Part shown: positions 12,001-22,926 of the stretch, one piece after another
Position numbering within the stretch: position 1 is the stretch's first letter
Layout of the letters: each line of letters begins with the position of its first letter
Assembly (NCBI GenBank): GCA_038503035.1
Contig: JAVSML010025216.1
Span: 1 to 64,000, forward strand
Direction: 5' to 3'
DNA: 64,000 nt
Source of the DNA: Crocodylus rhombifer
Lineage: Eukaryota; Chordata; Crocodylia; Crocodylidae
Made by a program: the position numbers and the translations under genes
Notes under the pieces: model-generated
What the model saw: the letters and a program-made list of their open reading frames with translations, nothing else
What the model was told of the DNA's origin: nothing
Databases searched by the model: none

Positions 12001-13171
12001 AAGAAAGAGAGCAGCATGCAGGACTATTCAGCTGCTTCTACCTGGGTCTCATTTTTTCCTGGAAAAACACAGGCACCACTCTCCTTTCTTCTTCCAACCC
12101 ATTGCTACTGGTTGAGACTTGCTCAGAAAAAGGGAGATTTGACCAAGTTTTTGGATAAAGCTTGATATGTGTGAACAGGAACATCCAAAACCCCCCTGCA
12201 CTCCACCCCAAAAAAGGTCCATTTCTAATACTTCCTTGCCTCGTTGCAGATAACAATGCCGTTTTTTTCCAAGTCACCCATCTGCTGGTTTGTGCCTTGA
12301 TTTAACATAACAAGAAAACCCACACACAATTCATGCTCCCACGCATACTCCCACTTCTTAAGGTCAAATGACTATTTCCATTATCCTCATTTTAAAATCA
12401 AGCAAATGCCGGACTTCTTGGGATTCTTTGCATTTCATAAGACAGTTATTGCCATTTCCAAAAACAATGAGTAATGACAATTAGAGAAGCAGAGAAGCAC
12501 AGCCCCTTGCTGCCTCATTTTCAACCCCAAAAGGCTTGGCTTTAAAACGACTCATGCAGTTACTGGTTTTATGACTTGGATACCTACAGGTGCAGAGGAC
12601 ACTGGTCTGCAGTCTCACTGGCCTTGCTCTGACTATGGATCTCATTTTCCCAGATTTTTACTGTTCTTCCTACAGCCCTTTTGGTGTCTCCTGCTGTAAT
12701 TCTGTTTCTGCTCTTGCTGACATTGCAGACCTCCTTTCTGGAGAGGATGCCAACCCTTTGATGTAGCCTAATATAGACAAGGTTATCATGCAGCACTGCG
12801 AGCCTCCATGAGGCATTATTAGCCTCTGGTTATATAACATCCGCAAGAGGATGGGGATGGCTGACAATCCCAGCAGTAGCAGCATTCACATTTGGTAGCT
12901 GCTACTCTGGACTTTTGCTGTCAAAATTCCCGAGATGGATAAGTGCCTGGCAGCAAAGCAATTTCCCCTTGCTCGGAAGCCAATGGGCTGGTGGAGCTGA
13001 TATGGAAACACAGCTCTTTGTAGATGCCAAGGCCTTTCATGCTACACCTGACATTGCTAGAGCACCTTTCATCCCACAGGACCTTAAAGTGCTTCATAGA
13101 TCACATACAAGGAGATGTCTTCACCCACCACTGAAATGCAGCCTCCACTCAGATGGAAATTTGCCATCTGA

Positions 13172-13328
13172 GTAGTGGTGATGCTCTCCCCTACCTTAGG
13201 GGTCTTGAAGAAGAGGCTAGACATGCACTTGTCTGGGGCTGTCTGACCCCAGCGCTCTTTCCTGCCCAGGGCAGGGGATCAGAATCGATGATCCGAGGTC
13301 CCTTCCTACCCAAACATCTGTGAATCTA
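13172..13328 (+). mobile_element. CR1 LINE, 3' terminal fragment
   Basis: It encodes VVMLSPTLGVLKKRLDMHLS, the last residues of CR1 ORF2, followed by a CR1 3' UTR (GGGGATCAGAATCGATGATC, AGGTCCCTTCCTACCC) ending in TCTGTGAATCTATG. It is more diverged than the 6-9 kb copy and represents a different subfamily. Confidence 0.8.
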
Positions 13329-16300
13329 TGCCAGCCATACTGCTTGAGCAGCACCACACAAGTATTTATACTTTTAGCTGCTTTTCTTGCTCTATCAGAA
13401 ATGGGAAGAGAGGATGGAAAAGAAATGGCAGTAGGTGCAGTCTAAACACCTATGTAAGACCTGAAACCAGGGCACTAGAATCTGCAGTGGAGTCATGGTG
13501 TTCTCATGATATTCTTGTTTAAGGAAGTTGTTGAGCTTTTTATTTTAATTCCTGATGATTTACAGTTCTGAGGAGGCAAAAAGTGATCCTGCAGAAACAG
13601 GGGGGCTAACCCCAGTCCCTGTCAGGATAAATGGTCCAGAGCTGAAGTGGAACATTTATGTTTTAAGTTGAAATCAAAGATTTATTTATTATGATGCTGA
13701 CTAAGACTGCAGAGAAATCAGCTGCTGCAGTGTGCCAGTAAAGAACAGCTCTGTATCAACACACCACTGCTCAGTCACAAGGAGCTGCCTGCCTTTGATG
13801 TACTCATTTCTCATGTTCTCAAGTCGAAACAAACATTCCTAAAACCAAACCTGCTGTCACCATCTCACTGGGGCCTATGAGACGGACAGAAGGAAAATGC
13901 TGCAGAGGAGAAAGGGAGGGCTGGCAAAATGTAGTGGAGTCTGTTCAGCACCCTTCCCTTTACTTTTACAAGAGAAAAATGCCTGGCTGTTGATCTTGAG
14001 TGTCAGCTAATTGCTGGAGACTCAAAGGAATTCAGAAATGTAGTAAACTAACACAGATTTTTCACAGGAGAGAAATTCAGACCAGTTCATACCCGGTCTG
14101 ACTGGATGGGAGTCTGGGCATATCCAAAAGTCTTTGCTGGTGACTGACTACAGTACCTGGCTTCATCCCAACTAAATACATCTCCTCTCCAGGTGTTCAT
14201 AAGGGTGGGATGAAGGCAGCTGGCACAGGCACCGAGTGACTAAACTGTACCAAATCCTCAATGCAGCAGACTGAAAGAGTCAGCTTAGAAATCAGATCGC
14301 GAGCTAGTTAACCCCAAGAAAACTGAGAGTTTGCCAGCCAATGAGTTCCTATTAGATAGTTAGCCAGAGACCTCTTAGAAGAGCTTAAAATTTGGGTGCA
14401 GCATCTCATACCAGCAGTCCTGAACACTACCACTCCTGCATGTGCTTTACTGCTTCTCCACTCAAACAGTTTCAGACCCTCCCTGTCACAAAAGTAACAA
14501 GGGAACAGCTGGAGACTGAAGGGTGCAGTCAGCAATGGGACCATTTTTCTGGCTCAGGCCAGTTTCCAGTCATGACAGTTCAGTCTGGGCTGAAAGTCAT
14601 TACCCACTTAGATTTGTTAGTAGCCTATTGGAACTAGGCTGGTTGATTCAGTCCAGTTTCTGATGGACAAGTGTACTCATTAGATAGATGGGATGAGATC
14701 ACAACAGGCCCTAATTGGTACCTTTTCTGTAGGCTCAAAACAGATGCTTCAGACTCAGAAGGACTGCAGGTAACATTTCCAGCACAGGTCTGAGGCACAC
14801 TGGGAATATGAGGATGTGTGAGGGCTGCCTGTACTACTGCAACCTGCATTCCAACTTCATCAGTAAAGAACGCAGGGGTCCCAACAACTGATTTAGTCTC
14901 AGACCTCTGCCATACCCAGCAATAACTGCCGATGCCTGTCAACTGGTTATGTGCACTGCACCCTTTACTGGATGCTGGGCTGCTCCCAGACAGATGCATC
15001 ATGGCAAAATAAGGTTTGTACCAGTCCCTTAAGGATCTGAATGCACAGGGCTGATGGGATGAAATCAGTAGCAATGCAAGTCCCAGCACAGGTCATCATT
15101 CAGGTTGGGACTCAGGAGCACCATTCACAGAAAACTCAAGTTACCAGTTCTGTTAGGACACATCTACTATCAATCCAGCACCTTCAAACAAACAAGATTC
15201 ACTTTAAACCCATGCACACATTGGAACAAGCTACTGATTATGCAGGGCTTGATAGTATTGACAGGTTCAGTGAATAAGGGCATCTGATGGCCTAGTGACT
15301 TGTATGCACTATGAAAAGAAGTCAAGAGAGAGCAGGACAAAGGCGATAATAGGTACATTCTATTTATTTCATTAACCTCTATCCCTAGCTCCACCCTACA
15401 TTAGCTAACAATGCTGATATACTGTGCAGGCTCCAAAAGGCACTGATAAACCCTGGTGTAAACCTTTTAGCTGCATTATAGTAGCTTTAGTATAACTTTT
15501 ACTGTGTTAACTTTAAGTTAGCTTAAGTGAAACCAAGGGAAGTATGGTAAAAGGAACTGAATCCCAGGCAAGAGAAATTTCTTTAAAAGACTAGCCAGTC
15601 TTAGGATATCAAATCCTGATTAAAGGTTGAAGTCACTGTGTTCCAGCTCAACCATCATTACACAAAGAAGTCACCTTTCTAATTGTATTTGGTGACACTT
15701 CTATTGAGTAATGATGTAAAACTGTTTGAGGAGGATAAGAAGGGGCTCAGTAATCTGAGATGGGTTCCTATGGTTTCCTTGGCATCCTTCACTGAGTTTC
15801 CAATGCCCCTTAAAACTTTACTCTCCAAAACTGGGTAATACCTCCCTAGAGCTAGACCACCTGTTAGAAATTCTTAAGATTTTAAGATGTAAGGCTGCAT
15901 ATTTATGCTTGGGTCATAAATGTATATCTAGATAGGTACTGTGTTCTTCTTTACTTGCCAGCAATATTCATAATTGGAGAATTCTAATAAAGCTTGCTTT
16001 TGCAGTCACTCCATGGGAGGGCTCATTTTGTATAAAACAGGGGCTGTCAAAATTAGAGTAGATTTAAATCCCTAAATCTACTCCATAAGTCAACACGGGG
16101 CTCTTTTCAGGTCAGGTTCCTTAAGTCTCAGTCTAAGGTGCCATACCTCTCTAAACTGGTACAACTGACAACTTTCTTGACTGACAGGGCTGGTACAGTG
16201 GCATCTGGTCATCCATGCTCTCCATTACTGAGCTCGTGGCTAAGAAAGCACTCGGTTATTCTGACCTCTTGGAGGAGCTATGGCAGAAATCTCCTTGATG

Positions 16301-16580
16301 GACCAATGACTTACCCTCAAAAGAACGAGAAAATTTTGTCAATGGCAAGGGAGAGGACAGTGAGGTACAGTAACATGCAATGTGGAATGGGTAGGGCTCT
16401 GAGCAGCCAGAGGAGATGCTGTTTTCAGGCTGACTCCTGCTGGCGTGTTCAGGAAAAGACCTTTCAGAAGTTCTGTCAAGCTCTGTGTAGGAGGAGAGCT
16501 GACAGCTTATTAACTCTGACATGCAGAGTGCTCCTGGAACAGCACATTCCACCTGAGCGCCTCAGTGAAAGGGATATTTG

Positions 16581-16670
16581 GAAAGAGAGGAGCAAAGGAA
16601 AGGTGAGGAGAAAAGAGAGTAAGGAAAATGAAGAGAGGAGGGAAAAGGGAAGAAGAGAAAATGAGGAAAA
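16581..16670 (+). repeat. purine-rich (GA)n-like tract
   Basis: About 90 bases are almost wholly A/G on the plus strand (pyrimidine-rich in the SPOCK2 transcript). It is a degenerate simple sequence without a fixed unit. It explains the Lys/Glu/Arg-rich open frame found here. Confidence 0.8.
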
Positions 16671-17540
16671 CACCTACTTGTCTGCTCTACCTTTCTCTGG
16701 TACCAGAGTAAAAAACAAATGCAGATAAAGCAAGCCACCCTGTTTCTGGAGACCCAGTGCAAACCAAGCACAGAAGCCAGAGCTCCACACTCCCTCTCAT
16801 GGAGGAGAGCCATTCCCTGGGGTGCAGCCTGAGCTGTGCTCTCTGCCAGACAGAGGTCACTCAGCTGTGCATATCCATAACAGCAGGACTCAGGCCCATT
16901 AGCTGAAATAGGACTATACTGATGAGAAGCAAGGTGCCCTGTGCAGTCTCATTACTCTGTGATCCCCAGACACATCGAACCCCCTCCTCTTTTCCCATTA
17001 GAGGCAAGTAGAAATGGAAACAGGAGAGAGAAGCAGAAATTTCAGCTCAAGCAGAGCACTTGCTAATGGCTCTAACATACAGTAAATGTCACCATGCGCT
17101 GCCTGAGAATAGGACCCGTCTTCCCAAATGGAGAAGAGACGACAGCAATATCTTTTAAAATGAGACTCTCAGCAGTGCAGTGGGCTGTGCTGACACATCA
17201 CGTGCTTCATCTTCAAGCTGGCGAAAAACATTTAGCGTTGCCAACGGGCCCAACTGCAGAGGGCCCGAGCAGCTACAGCTCCCATTTGTTTCTACTGGAG
17301 GTGGCAGGGGGGAAGAGAGGTCCCTACCAGGTCTATGGAAATCAAGCCCAATGGACTCCCAGCTCTCTGGCTGGGGTCCCTCTATATGATCTCCCCACAA
17401 ACCATATCTCTTTTAACAGCAGCTGTTCAAGGATCAGCACAAGGACCTGCCAGGTGTAAAACATGGGCACCTGGCACTTAGAGTGCAAGGCTTAGCGGGA
17501 CCTTGGTGAAGGGAAGGAGCTAAAGAAACTTAATTTGTGT

Positions 17541-19766
17541 TGGGGGTGGTGGTTGTAGCTATGTTGGTCTAAGGCAGGAGAAGGCAATTATTGTGGCTGG
17601 AGAGCCGCTTAATGAAATTAGTTGAGCTTCAAACAGTCACATCAGTAGCTCCACCCTTTGACAGCTGCCCCATGGTCACCATCTTGGGACCTGAAGTCCT
17701 GTTTCTAAACCCTGACCTTTGCCACCTTAGGTCCCTCCCCTTGTTCCTTGGAAATACTCCTTTTGGGAGAGGGGTGGGGGATTGCCATGTTAGAACCAGA
17801 AAAAAACAAACCATACACTAGAAGTCAAACACCTACTATAACATTTTATTACAAAAAATATTTTTGTGATGATTTGTGTTTGCATACTGTATATAGAGCT
17901 GACTGCACAATAACTAAAAAAATAAAGTCTTAGTTCTGTATATTGTGTGTGGAGGGTGTATGTATGGTTGGGTGTGGGGGGGGCAATAGGCTATGTTGGA
18001 GAGGTGTATATGTGGGCAGGTTGTGGGGGCAGGGTGCGAGTGTGTGGGGAGGGGAGCCAGGGGCCGGGGGCTCCCCTCCACTTTCACTGGAGTCTTGGGA
18101 CCTGTGCAGCAGAGAGTGGTGAAGGCAGCTGGCTTCAGTACATGGAGCTGCCCTCTGGTGGTGTATGAGTGTAGGAGTTGTACATGCATGGCGGGGAGCC
18201 CCGGCAATAGAGGTGGCCCAGCTGGGCTGCGCACTTCACCCCCATGCGCAGCACTGGCTAGAGCTGCACGCTGCCAGGAAGCAGCGCCTACACTGGGCAC
18301 AAGCACCCTGAGTGCCCCGCCTGCTGCAGCTGCCTGTGGAGGCTGCGCACCATGGGGAGATTATGAAGGGGGGCCCCCATGTTCTCCCCACCCTCCCTCA
18401 CACCCACACCTTCCTACCTGAGCTCCGCACTACCATCGCCCACCTGAGCGCAGACCCTGCGCTACCACTAGCCCCATGCTCCATGCTCCTGCAAAGCTAC
18501 AGCTTCCCTGCGGCCCCTGCCTCCGCCCCCCCACCTTTCCTACCTGCTGCCCAGAGTGAGTGGGACACCAGATAAGCCAAGCAGGTCCCCTGGCAGTTGC
18601 AGCAGTGACAGCAGCAGCCCCGCACAAAAGCTGCATGCTGGCTGGGCCAGGACTTTCCACCCATGAGGTGGGAGTGGGCCAGGCCTTTCCACCCATGAGG
18701 TGGGTATGTTGGTGGGGGGCAGTGGCAACAAGTAGGGGGTGCATGCAAGTGCATGTGCACCCCCTGCAAAAAGCACTGCCAGTGATGCCTGCGGGTGGTC
18801 CCTGATCGCTGCTGGCCACTGCCGACAGCATCTGTGGCTGGTTGCTGCTCGCCACCCCTCCTCCCCACCCCACCACGGCTGCTTGTGGGAACTCCCTGCT
18901 CACCATCGCCACACCCCTGCTGCCAATACTGCCACTGCCACTGCTGCCTGCGGGCAGTTGCCATGCCCCCCCAGTATCCAGGGGCACGTGGCGTTTATGG
19001 TGAGGGGGGTGTATAGTGGGCACCTCATTCCCACCCTTGTGAGCAGAAGGGCTGGGTGGGGTACAATTAGTTGGTGGGCACCACAGGCCAGATGAAAGTG
19101 CCTGGTGGGCCCAATCTACCCATGGGCCGTATTTTGCCTGCCTCTGATCCAAGGACAGATAGCACATATACCCAAAGAACTTTGTCTGCCTATTATTAGA
19201 CCAACTAAATAGTTGGAAAATTTGTTCTTTGCAAGTTTTCGGGCGCACACACCCTTCTTCAGGCAGAAAGAGGGTCTGCTGGTGTTTTGTGTTTTCCTGG
19301 GTGGAACAGAAGCCAATATGCAAAATGCAGGTCTATGAAATGCAAATATGTGGCAGTGAGGAGCAGAGGCCAAGGGAAACAATAGGTGCGAGATAGATGG
19401 GGAGTGGGGGTGAGGGGGAAATGTTGACCTGGTGATAGAATGTAGCTAGCAAAATGTAGAGAGGTTACTTGGGGTTATCAGATCTCCCATCCACTCTGCC
19501 ACACATCTGCATTTTCACAGGCCTACATTTTGCATGTTGGATCTACCCAGGAGAACAAGACACCATCAGACACTCCCTATTTAGTTGGTCTAATAAAAGG
19601 TATCACATTTACCCAAAGAACCTTGTTTGCCAATTCATGCTGGGCATAATTCAGGAGTGGACACGAACCCTCATTCTCCTAAGAAAACCAGCTATATCCA
19701 ACCAGCCTGGGATCCTTGCCTGAGGTCTTCTCTCTGGTAGCAACACAGCTACATCTCCCTGCTGGG
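17541..19766. mobile_element. Penelope-like repeat pair in inverted orientation, split by a hAT
   Basis: The left arm (17541-17574 plus 19155-19360) begins GGTTGTAGCTATGTTGGTC. After the hAT it resumes with ACCCAAAGAACTTTGTC, a TAGACCAACTAAATAGTTGG hairpin and CCCTTCTTCAGG. The right arm (about 19490-19766) is the same sequence inverted: AGTTGGTCTAATAAAAGG, ACCCAAAGAACCTTG, and at its end AACACAGCTACA. The arms also share GCAAAATG(C/T)AGG(T/C)CT and further matches, leaving a spacer of about 130 bases. I assign this to the Penelope-like class from memory of the pseudo-LTR repeat common in reptiles. A SINE or other retroelement is possible. Fragments of the same family lie at 22682 and 25436. 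Confidence 0.6.
17575..19146 (+). mobile_element. non-autonomous hAT transposon, 1.57 kb, GC-rich interior
   Basis: The left end CAGGAGAAGGCAATTATT and right end ATTTTGCCTGCCTCTG form hAT-type terminal inverted repeats. The insertion interrupts a Penelope-like repeat and is flanked by GTCTAAGG and ATCCAAGG (6 of 8 bases match), an aged 8-bp target duplication. The interior has no transposase. It is GC-rich, with a 32-bp unit (CCAGG(A/C)CTTTCCACCC...) repeated twice at 18647-18710. The open frames of up to 297 codons are composition artefacts. It is the same family as 51219-52121 in the opposite orientation. Confidence 0.82.
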
Positions 19767-19994
19767 GTGTGGAAAGTCACATACCTCAAGGCTCCCTCCA
19801 AACAGATGGCATCCGATTGCAAGCTCTTCAGAGCATGGACTGTCTCTTTTTAGGTGTATATACAACTCTGGCATCATGGGAAAGGAGGGATTTGTAGGGT
19901 CTACTGTTAAACAAATAATAAAAGCTATTTCTGTGCAGAATGTTTCCAGTGTTGTCCCACAGGTGTCAGCTGTCTTAACAGCTTCACACTACAG

Positions 19995-20502
19995 CAGTGG
20001 TGCTCAAACTTTTTCATAGGTGGGCCGGATGGGCAGTGCCTGGTCTGACTACAATCCAAATGGTGGTTCTGATCCAGCGCCTGGGGCTGGTACAGCAGCC
20101 ACTACCTGGCCAGGTGGAGCAGGGCATAGGGCAACCTAGCCTGAGCCCAGCCCCACAGGGGAAAAAGGGGACTTCATCAAGCCCCATGGGGGGGGCAGCA
20201 TGAGAAGAGAAGGGATGTGACCCAGTCTTGAAAGGAAGAAGGGGGCATGGCTTGTCCCCAGCCTGGCTCTGTGGAGGGGAAGGGGGTACAGTTCAGCCCC
20301 AACCCAGCCCCAAGGCCAGGAGGCATTGCCTGGCTCTGGCCACGTAAGCGGGGCTTTGACAAAGGGAATATGGCATGGGGAAGGGTAGCCATATTAATGG
20401 CCACTGCTCCCCTGCTACCAAATTTCCATACCTGTGGAGAACCCTGATACGATGACTCTGTGGGCCTCATTTGGTGTGCAGACCATAGGTTGAGCACCTC
20501 TG
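19995..20502. mobile_element. non-autonomous hAT transposon with perfect 8-bp target duplication
   Basis: The left terminus is CAGTGGTGCTCAAACTTTTT and the right GGTTGAGCACCTCTG, forming the hAT terminal inverted repeat. Identical CACTACAG octamers flank it at 19987-19994 and 20503-20510. The 508-bp interior has no coding sequence. Confidence 0.92.
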
Positions 20503-21696
20503 CACTACAGGATATTGATGCCTAAAACTCGGTACTTATAGAATGATAGAAATAGGGCTGAAAGGCACCTCAAGAGCTCATTTAGTCTAAACCCCTGCCC
20601 TAAGTCAGGATCAACAGATTAAACCATTCTTGACAGAAGTTTGTCTAACTTGTTCTCAAATTCCACCAATGATAGATTCCACAAACTCTCTAGGAAATGT
20701 ACTCGTGTTTAACTATCCATACAGGTAGAAAGGGTTTTTCAGTGTCTTATCTTAAGATCCCTTGCTGCAGCTTAAGCCTGTTACTTCTTGATCTACCCCC
20801 ACAGGACATGAGAAACATATTATAAACTGCCTTTACAGAAGTCATTCAATACTTGAACACTATTAAGTCTACCCTGTCTTCTTCATACCAAATTCTTTCA
20901 GTCTTTCCTCAGAGATCATGCTTTCTAGGCCTTTCATCATTTTGTTGCTCTCCTCTCGACTCTCTCCAATTGATCCACAATTCAGTTGTAGTGTGGTGCC
21001 CAAAGCTAGACACTACTCCAGCTGAGACCCTGCCAGTGCTGAGTAGCATGGAAAGATCACTGCCCATGTCTTAGATGCAGCATTCCTGCCAGTACCGTGT
21101 TAGGCTGTCTTACAACAGTATGGAACTCATGCAATTTATGAACCACTATTACCCCCCTATCCTCTTCCTGCAGAACTGCTGCCTAGCCAATTATTCTCCA
21201 TTTTCTGTTTATATAGTTGCTTATGCCTAAATGTAGTACTGTGTATTAATCCTTATTGAATTGTATCCCTTTCATTTCATATCATTTCCCCAACTTGTCA
21301 AAATCATTTTGAATTCTAATCCTGTTCTCTGAAATGCTTGATCCCTCCACCTGCGAATTTAATAAAGTGCATTTTCTACTCCATCATCCAAAACATTAAT
21401 GAAAATATTGAATAGAAGTGCACCCAAGAGAGACCCCTGCAGAACTCCACTGAGTATATCCTTCCAGTCTGAGACTAGGTCACCAAGGTACCATGTTCAA
21501 TGCTCAAAGAATATCTTCCAACCAGTTGTGTCCACACCATACAGTAGCAAAATCTAAACCATATTTCCCTAGCTTGCTTATAAGAAAGCATTGTGAAAGT
21601 ACCTAAATTCTTACTTAAGGTGCAATCTCTCTAGTTCTCCTTCCCTACACACCAGACCTGCTGCCCTGTCATAAAAGGAAATTGGGTTACTTATAT

Positions 21697-22184
21697 GAGG
21701 GCTGTCCAAATAGCAGCATGTGGGCTGTATGCAGCCCCGAAGGGGTTACATTGCAGCTGCCAGGCTCCCATTTGGCTGCTGCTCCCCACAACTGCTCCAG
21801 CTCAGCATCAGCCAGGAGCTCCAGACTCCCCCTCGCTCTGGTTTTCCTTTTCTGTCCCTGCCCCAGGTGACAGGGTGGTTCACTACAGCTTTGCCAGCAG
21901 TGCCAAGGGAGCCTGCAGCCCAGGGTGACTGGAAACTAAGGGTGAGTCAGGGTGCCCAAGCAATAACAGGAGGGACCAGAGTGCAGCAAGGAAGCAGTAG
22001 CAGGGAGTGCAGAATGCAAGGGGGTGGGGAGCACAGAGTGCAGCAGGAAGCACAGTGTAGCAGGAAGGTGCAGGGAGTATGGCGATGTGTGGCAGCATGG
22101 GGGCATGTAGGGCCCACTGGCCCCACTGGTGTGGCCCAAGGGGTATGCAGCCCCCGCCCACTTGCTGCTATTTGGACAGCCCTG
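21697..22184. mobile_element. non-autonomous hAT-like transposon
   Basis: The terminal inverted repeats are nearly perfect over 21 bases: AGGGCTGTCCAAATAGCAGC on the left and GCTGCTATTTGGACAGCCCT on the right. Flanks ACTTATAT and ACTTAGAC agree at 6 of 8 positions, which fits an aged hAT duplication. It is 488 bp with a GC-rich, non-coding interior and is inserted in the old CR1. Confidence 0.85.
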
Positions 22185-22194
22185 ACTTAGACAA

Positions 22195-22555
22195 TTTGGG
22201 CTCCTAGAGATGTGCAGGGAGCCAGCTCCAGTGTGCTGGAAATCCAGCGCATCAGAGCAGACTCGAATAATCAAGTCTGCTGGAGCATGGAAATAAAACG
22301 CGCTCCGGCTGACTCTGGCGTCATGTGTATCAGCATTCCCATGCTGAAAAATGGCAACTGGGCACTTTGAAATAAAGCTTGTTCAATGAGCTTTAATTCA
22401 AAGTGCCCCACCGCCATTTTTCAGCGTGGTGGACGCTGATACATGTGACACTCAGGTGCTTTTAATTAGCACAGCTCACTAATTAAACCCCTCCCTCCCC
22501 AAGCACATGTAAAAATGCCAGCTTTGTTCTTAACAAGCTGGCTGTAACATCACCT
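22195..22555. mobile_element. palindromic MITE (Chompy-like)
   Basis: It contains a long imperfect palindrome (22320-22449) and the block GAGCAGACTCGAATAATCAAG. Both recur in the element at 29958-30212, with GTGTATCAGCATTCCCATGC and GCTGATACATGTGAC as arms. Exact ends are uncertain. The resemblance to the crocodilian MITE family called Chompy is from memory. Confidence 0.6.
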
Positions 22556-22681
22556 TGCAATCTTCTAATTCCTTACATAATGATGTTAGATTCTTTATTC
22601 CAGGACCTTTCCAGGACTCCAGTTAGACCAATTGGTCTGTAACTGCCTTTTCCATCTCTACACAGAAAAGGTACTATGTAT

Positions 22682-22926
22682 CAGGGGTGTACTTGGTAGC
22701 CGTGGACACAGAGGGACAGCCGTCCATCTTCAGCTCCCTCTGTGCAAAAATGAAGTTTATTTCCTACCTAAGGGGACTTTTTACCACTTTGTACTGTCTA
22801 TACATTTCCCAGAGCCTGACGAAGAGACTCCGATTCCAAAAGCTTGCAGAAAAGGACATCTTCCCTGTGATTTCCTAGCTGGTCTAATAAGAGGTATAGT
22901 TTTGAGACCAAGAGTTCTATTTTTGT
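22682..22926 (+). mobile_element. Penelope-like fragment with 14-bp target duplication
   Basis: The 14-mer AAGGTACTATGTAT occurs immediately on both sides (22668-22681 and 22927-22940), proving an insertion into the old CR1. The interior ends GAGCCTGACGAAGAGAC ... AAAGCTTGCAG ... GCTGGTCTAATAAGAGGTA. This is the same family as the 19.2-kb repeat, here with its minus-strand sequence on the plus strand. Confidence 0.75.

Noticed and set aside
18430..19323. 297-codon open frame on the minus strand
   Set aside because: It crosses the right terminus of a hAT and runs into a Penelope-like repeat. It is low complexity with no recognised domain.
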